Below are positions 61,594-64,000 of a DNA stretch of 64,000 nt, piece by piece. The notes beneath the pieces are model-generated. The model made no database searches. It saw nothing but the letters and a program-made list of their open reading frames with translations, and was not told the origin of the DNA. The first letter of the stretch is position 1; each line of letters opens with the position of its first letter. Made by a program: the position numbers and the translations under genes. Source of the DNA: Chitinophagaceae bacterium UBA1953 (GTDB lineage Bacteria > Bacteroidota > Bacteroidia > Chitinophagales > Chitinophagaceae); NCBI GenBank assembly GCA_002336115.1, contig DDEN01000041.1:9393-73392 (forward strand), given 5' to 3'.

Positions 61594-62424
61594 CTAAGGT
61601 TGTTCGTCTGGTAAACGGAATGTGATTTTCTGACGGCGCCATGCTTTTACCTGGCGACCGTTTTGAATAGCCGGAATCCATTTGGGCCCACGTTTGATTG
61701 CGTTCACCGCAACTTCAGCAAGCTTGGTTCCTTTCATTGATAATGCTTCCACATTACTTACGTTACCTTCCTTATCCACGATGAACTGAACTTCGCAAGT
61801 GCCAGATTGGCCATCTTCCTGCAATTCATCCATGTGGCGTTCTACTTCACGTTGTACAAACTGGTTCCATTTACCCTCACCTCCAGGAAATGATGCTTCC
61901 ACTTCCACTTTAGTGAAAACCTGGTTTTCATCTTCTTTAGGAGCTTCCACAACTTTTGTTTCCTGCTCAACTTTTGGAGGATTTACCACTTCAGGATCTT
62001 TGATACCTTCCTGATCAATTTTACCTACGTTAGTGATATTTTCCTGTTCTTTAACCTCATTTTTTTCTTCAAATTTTTCATCTTCAACAACTTTAGGAGG
62101 AGTGAATTTGTCAATTTGAAGTTTTGGAGGTTCCTGCACCGGTGGAGGTGGCGGAGGTGGCTCAATTTTTTGCTGCTGCTCTTCTTTCTTAATGTCGGCA
62201 AGTGTAACATCCTGCATCTTCACCTTATTTTTTTCGGCGCTCGCCACACTTCTTCCAACAATTACCAGCAAGAAAATCAACAACGCTAAACCTGCTGTAA
62301 TCAGCAAAGCTGTTGTAAGCCTTTTCTGATAATTTTTTCTGAGTTCATAAGCACCATATTCTTTATTTCTGCCTTCAAACAGAATATCAAGAAAATCAGC
62401 ACTTAAAATTTTATTTACGTCCAT
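61594..62424 (-). CDS. TonB-family energy-transducer (copy 1 of a tandem duplication)
   Basis: The 276-residue protein has the same layout as its neighbour: MDVNKILSADFLDILFEGRN, YGAYELRKNYQKRLTTALL, a membrane segment (ALLIFLLVIVGRSV), a Pro linker richer in proline (EPPPPPPPVQEPPKLQID), and the TonB domain (GTCEVQFIVDKEGNVSNVEA; GPKWIPAIQNGRQVKAWRRQ). The Pro linker must span the periplasm. It lies 57 bp after an ExbD gene and is probably cotranscribed with the ExbB/ExbD genes upstream. Confidence 0.93.
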   Translation of the reverse strand: MDVNKILSADFLDILFEGRNKEYGAYELRKNYQKRLTTALLITAGLALLIFLLVIVGRSVASAEKNKVKMQDVTLADIKKEEQQQKIEPPPPPPPVQEPPKLQIDKFTPPKVVEDEKFEEKNEVKEQENITNVGKIDQEGIKDPEVVNPPKVEQETKVVEAPKEDENQVFTKVEVEASFPGGEGKWNQFVQREVERHMDELQEDGQSGTCEVQFIVDKEGNVSNVEALSMKGTKLAEVAVNAIKRGPKWIPAIQNGRQVKAWRRQKITFRLPDEQP

Positions 62425-62480
62425 AATTAACTGTTGTGTTTGTTATTAGATGCCAATCAGGAAAAAATCCATACATCTCT

Positions 62481-63035
62481 TTATTTCTGAGTTGGAGAAG
62501 CACCGGCTCCTTCAGTTATTTCTATGAGCTTATTTTCTCCTGGATCAATGTCCACAATAGCATATTTTTTAATTTCTGCTATTTGCATTTCATCCAACAT
62601 ATCAACCACATTTTTATAACTCGACAGTTCGTTTGGTTTAATAATAACCACCAGATCTTTTGCAGGAGTATTTTCCTTCTTTTTCAAAAGTTCAGTACGA
62701 ATATCTTTCGTATTAGATGATTTAAAATTAGAACCATCCGGTGCTAACTGCCCTTCGTAATAATAAACATGGTTTTCCTTACTCAGTAATATTGTAAATG
62801 CACCAGAAGCTTTTGCTTCGTTCTTTTCTTCATCTTTGGCACTGTCATCGGGCACTTTGAGATTAAACGCTTTGGGTGTACTCATTGTAGTGGTAAACAC
62901 AAAGAACGTAATAAGCAAGAACCCGAGATCAACCATCGGTGTCATATCCACCCTTGTATCCTTACGTGCCTGTTTTTTGACACCTGGGCCTTTTTTATGA
63001 CCACCACTATCCGGTGCTGATACATCTGCTCCCAT
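62481..63035 (-). CDS. ExbD/TolR-family protein (second copy)
   Basis: The 184-residue protein has a Gly/Lys-rich cytosolic tail (MGADVSAPDSGGHKKGPGVK), then the anchor DTRVDMTPMVDLGFLLITFF, in which the Asp of MVDLG sits at the proton-relay position. The periplasmic part (LVVIIKPNELSSYKNVVDML) precedes a C-terminal IDPGENKLIEITEGAG extension. It begins 25 bp after the previous ExbD stop, so it is in the same operon. Confidence 0.92.
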   Translation of the reverse strand: MGADVSAPDSGGHKKGPGVKKQARKDTRVDMTPMVDLGFLLITFFVFTTTMSTPKAFNLKVPDDSAKDEEKNEAKASGAFTILLSKENHVYYYEGQLAPDGSNFKSSNTKDIRTELLKKKENTPAKDLVVIIKPNELSSYKNVVDMLDEMQIAEIKKYAIVDIDPGENKLIEITEGAGASPTQK

Positions 63036-63059
63036 TGTTCAGTTATTTAAAATGAATAA

Positions 63060-63728
63060 TTATTTTTTTGCGTTATGTGTTTTATACAATGGCGTTCCTT
63101 CGGGAACTCCTTCTAAAGCTGTAATCAGTTTAAAAGAGAAAATACCATTCTTTTTAAATGCAGCAAGTACATTTTTAAAATAAGGATATTTTGTTCCGTT
63201 ATCACCATTGAGCATCACGTTTTGAGGTTTACGCCCCCCTGTTGCTGTAAGCAGCGCATTGATATAATCATTTAACTGATTATTTACACTGTCCTGTACA
63301 GGAATGCCGGGTTGTTTAAAATTCTTAAACTCATCGTCAGTCAAATTCAGGAAACTGGGAAGTTTTTCCACCGGCACACCTATACCACCAACAGAAAACC
63401 TTTTAAAGGCAGAAATCTGTGCAGGAGTTAAGTTTAATCCCTTTTGGCGGCTCAATACTTCAGCAGTTTGTTGTGCTTTTTCCTGAGCTTCTTTATCGGG
63501 GCTAAAACTTATATATACTTTTCCATCTTTATCAAATGACACTTTAAACACATCATTCTCGGGTTGATTTTCAGATGAAACCGATTTAGGGTTCTGCACC
63601 TGTACAATTTCCGGTGGTTTAAATTTTGTTGCCAGCATGAAGAAAGACAGGATGAGGAACGACACATCCACAAAGGCTGTCATATCCACCCATGTACTTT
63701 TCCTTGCTATTTTATTGAGTTTCGACAT
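63060..63728 (-). CDS. ExbD/TolR-family protein (first copy, long form)
   Basis: The 222-residue protein has MSKLNKIARKSTWVDMTAFV, the anchor VDVSFLILSFFMLATKF with Asp in the same place, then a longer periplasmic region (about residues 40-215) with KVSFDKDGKVYISFSPDKEA and a GLNLTPAQISAFKRFSVGGI insertion not seen in the shorter copies. It follows the ExbB gene by 78 bp. Confidence 0.9.
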   Translation of the reverse strand: MSKLNKIARKSTWVDMTAFVDVSFLILSFFMLATKFKPPEIVQVQNPKSVSSENQPENDVFKVSFDKDGKVYISFSPDKEAQEKAQQTAEVLSRQKGLNLTPAQISAFKRFSVGGIGVPVEKLPSFLNLTDDEFKNFKQPGIPVQDSVNNQLNDYINALLTATGGRKPQNVMLNGDNGTKYPYFKNVLAAFKKNGIFSFKLITALEGVPEGTPLYKTHNAKK

Positions 63729-63806
63729 TACTTGAAAGTTTTGTTATAAGATTCTGTTTCAGTTTAATTCCATATAATCAACGACACATTTCTATAACAA
63801 TGCTGA

Positions 63807-64000
63807 TTATTTATACAGAGAAGCAAAACTTTGAGTAAGGGTGAAGCTTGTTTCATCAATACCATAAGTGATACCATCTATCCTTGTTGTAAACACGTTA
63901 TACATGATCAAAGCAAAAGATGATGTAGCGATACCAGCAGCCGTGTTATACAAGGCTTCGGAAATACCTACCGCAAGATCAGAAGCGTTACCACCAGCAC
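63807..64000 (-). CDS. MotA/TolQ/ExbB proton-channel protein, 3' part only (gene runs off the right edge)
   Basis: The reverse strand from the right edge to a TAA at 63807 encodes about 63 residues. They include SDLAVGISEALYNTAAGIAT, the signature of the ExbB/TolQ third membrane helix, and end in TLTQSFASLYK. It is the channel subunit partner of the ExbD proteins that follow. Confidence 0.9.
   Translation of the reverse strand, partial: AGGNASDLAVGISEALYNTAAGIATSSFALIMYNVFTTRIDGITYGIDETSFTLTQSFASLYK

Larger units (their letters stand above)
61531..62454. repeat. Tandem TonB duplication, upstream unit
   Basis: Contains GGCATCTAATAA (reverse strand; 62443-62454), the TonB gene and the terminator at 61534-61562. 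It aligns with 60561-61490. Confidence 0.6.

Noticed and set aside
60561..62454. The two TonB genes as an assembly duplication
   Set aside because: The copies differ at many codons, in linker length and in loop bases of the terminators, so they are true diverged paralogues.
1..64000. CRISPR arrays, insertion sequences, prophage genes or attachment sites
   Set aside because: No repeat-spacer array, transposase, integrase or phage structural gene was found on either strand.

Overview
The window looks like a chromosomal segment of a member of the phylum Bacteroidota, most likely the family Chitinophagaceae (inferred from gene content and style; no search was possible). Supporting signs are moderately AT-rich DNA, many secreted proteins with short Sec signal peptides ending in AQ, type IX secretion C-terminal sorting domains (one type A, one type B), a PorP/SprF protein, a TonB-dependent outer-membrane protein, a malic enzyme-phosphotransacetylase fusion, DUF4476, DUF4442 and SPOR proteins, and promoters of the Bacteroidota type (-7 element TAnnTTTG). 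No prophage, insertion sequence, CRISPR array or rRNA gene was seen. This is mostly a stable core-genome region with a few accessory cassettes.

Layout. 1-903 holds the 5' part of a leftward TonB-dependent outer-membrane protein gene. 1199-11031 is rightward: secA with a structured leader, deoC, a SPOR protein, an M20 amidohydrolase, a papain-like protease, a DUF4442 protein and a beta-CASP metallo-beta-lactamase nuclease. 11165-12811 holds a leftward type IX-secreted protein and tRNA-Glu(TTC). 13062-28961 is rightward: gap, a lipoprotein, pgk, a sulfatase, a frameshifted phnA-like gene, atpG, scpB, lysA, the malic enzyme fusion, an MlaE/MlaF-type ABC pair, a DUF4198 protein, sucD and a pentapeptide-repeat protein. 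29027-41938 holds DUF4476 (leftward), a giant alpha-2-macroglobulin (rightward), then a leftward run of a sodium:solute symporter, an O-methyltransferase, a glucosaminidase/LysM protein, hpt and a von Willebrand A protein. 42019-50024 has a LOG-family gene facing a leftward set: outer-membrane protein, PorP/SprF, a 1210-residue PKD protein with a type B sorting domain, and recG. 50218-54774 is a compact rightward cassette: a secreted caspase-like protease, a small secreted protein, a CHASE2 membrane protein and an overlapping FecR-like exported protein. 54771-64000 is leftward: ExbB (partial), two ExbD, two duplicated TonB genes, a third ExbD, mnmE, a PAS histidine kinase overlapping mnmE, its likely response regulator and an esterase.

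How the genes work together. The ExbB/ExbD/TonB block would energise receptors such as the one at 1-903. The PorP/SprF and PKD proteins look like a type IX secretion pair for a large surface protein. gap and pgk are neighbouring glycolytic genes. The malic enzyme fusion and sucD serve central carbon metabolism. The most unusual region is the caspase/CHASE2/FecR-like cassette. Its promoter region carries a dyad placed between the -33-like and -7-like boxes. Other notable points are a nested hairpin with a four-codon open frame in the secA leader, a terminator built into a signal-peptide coding region, a poly-A frameshift in phnA, recG without a normal start codon, promoters lying directly on start codons (possible leaderless mRNAs), and a TonB duplication that includes leader and terminator.
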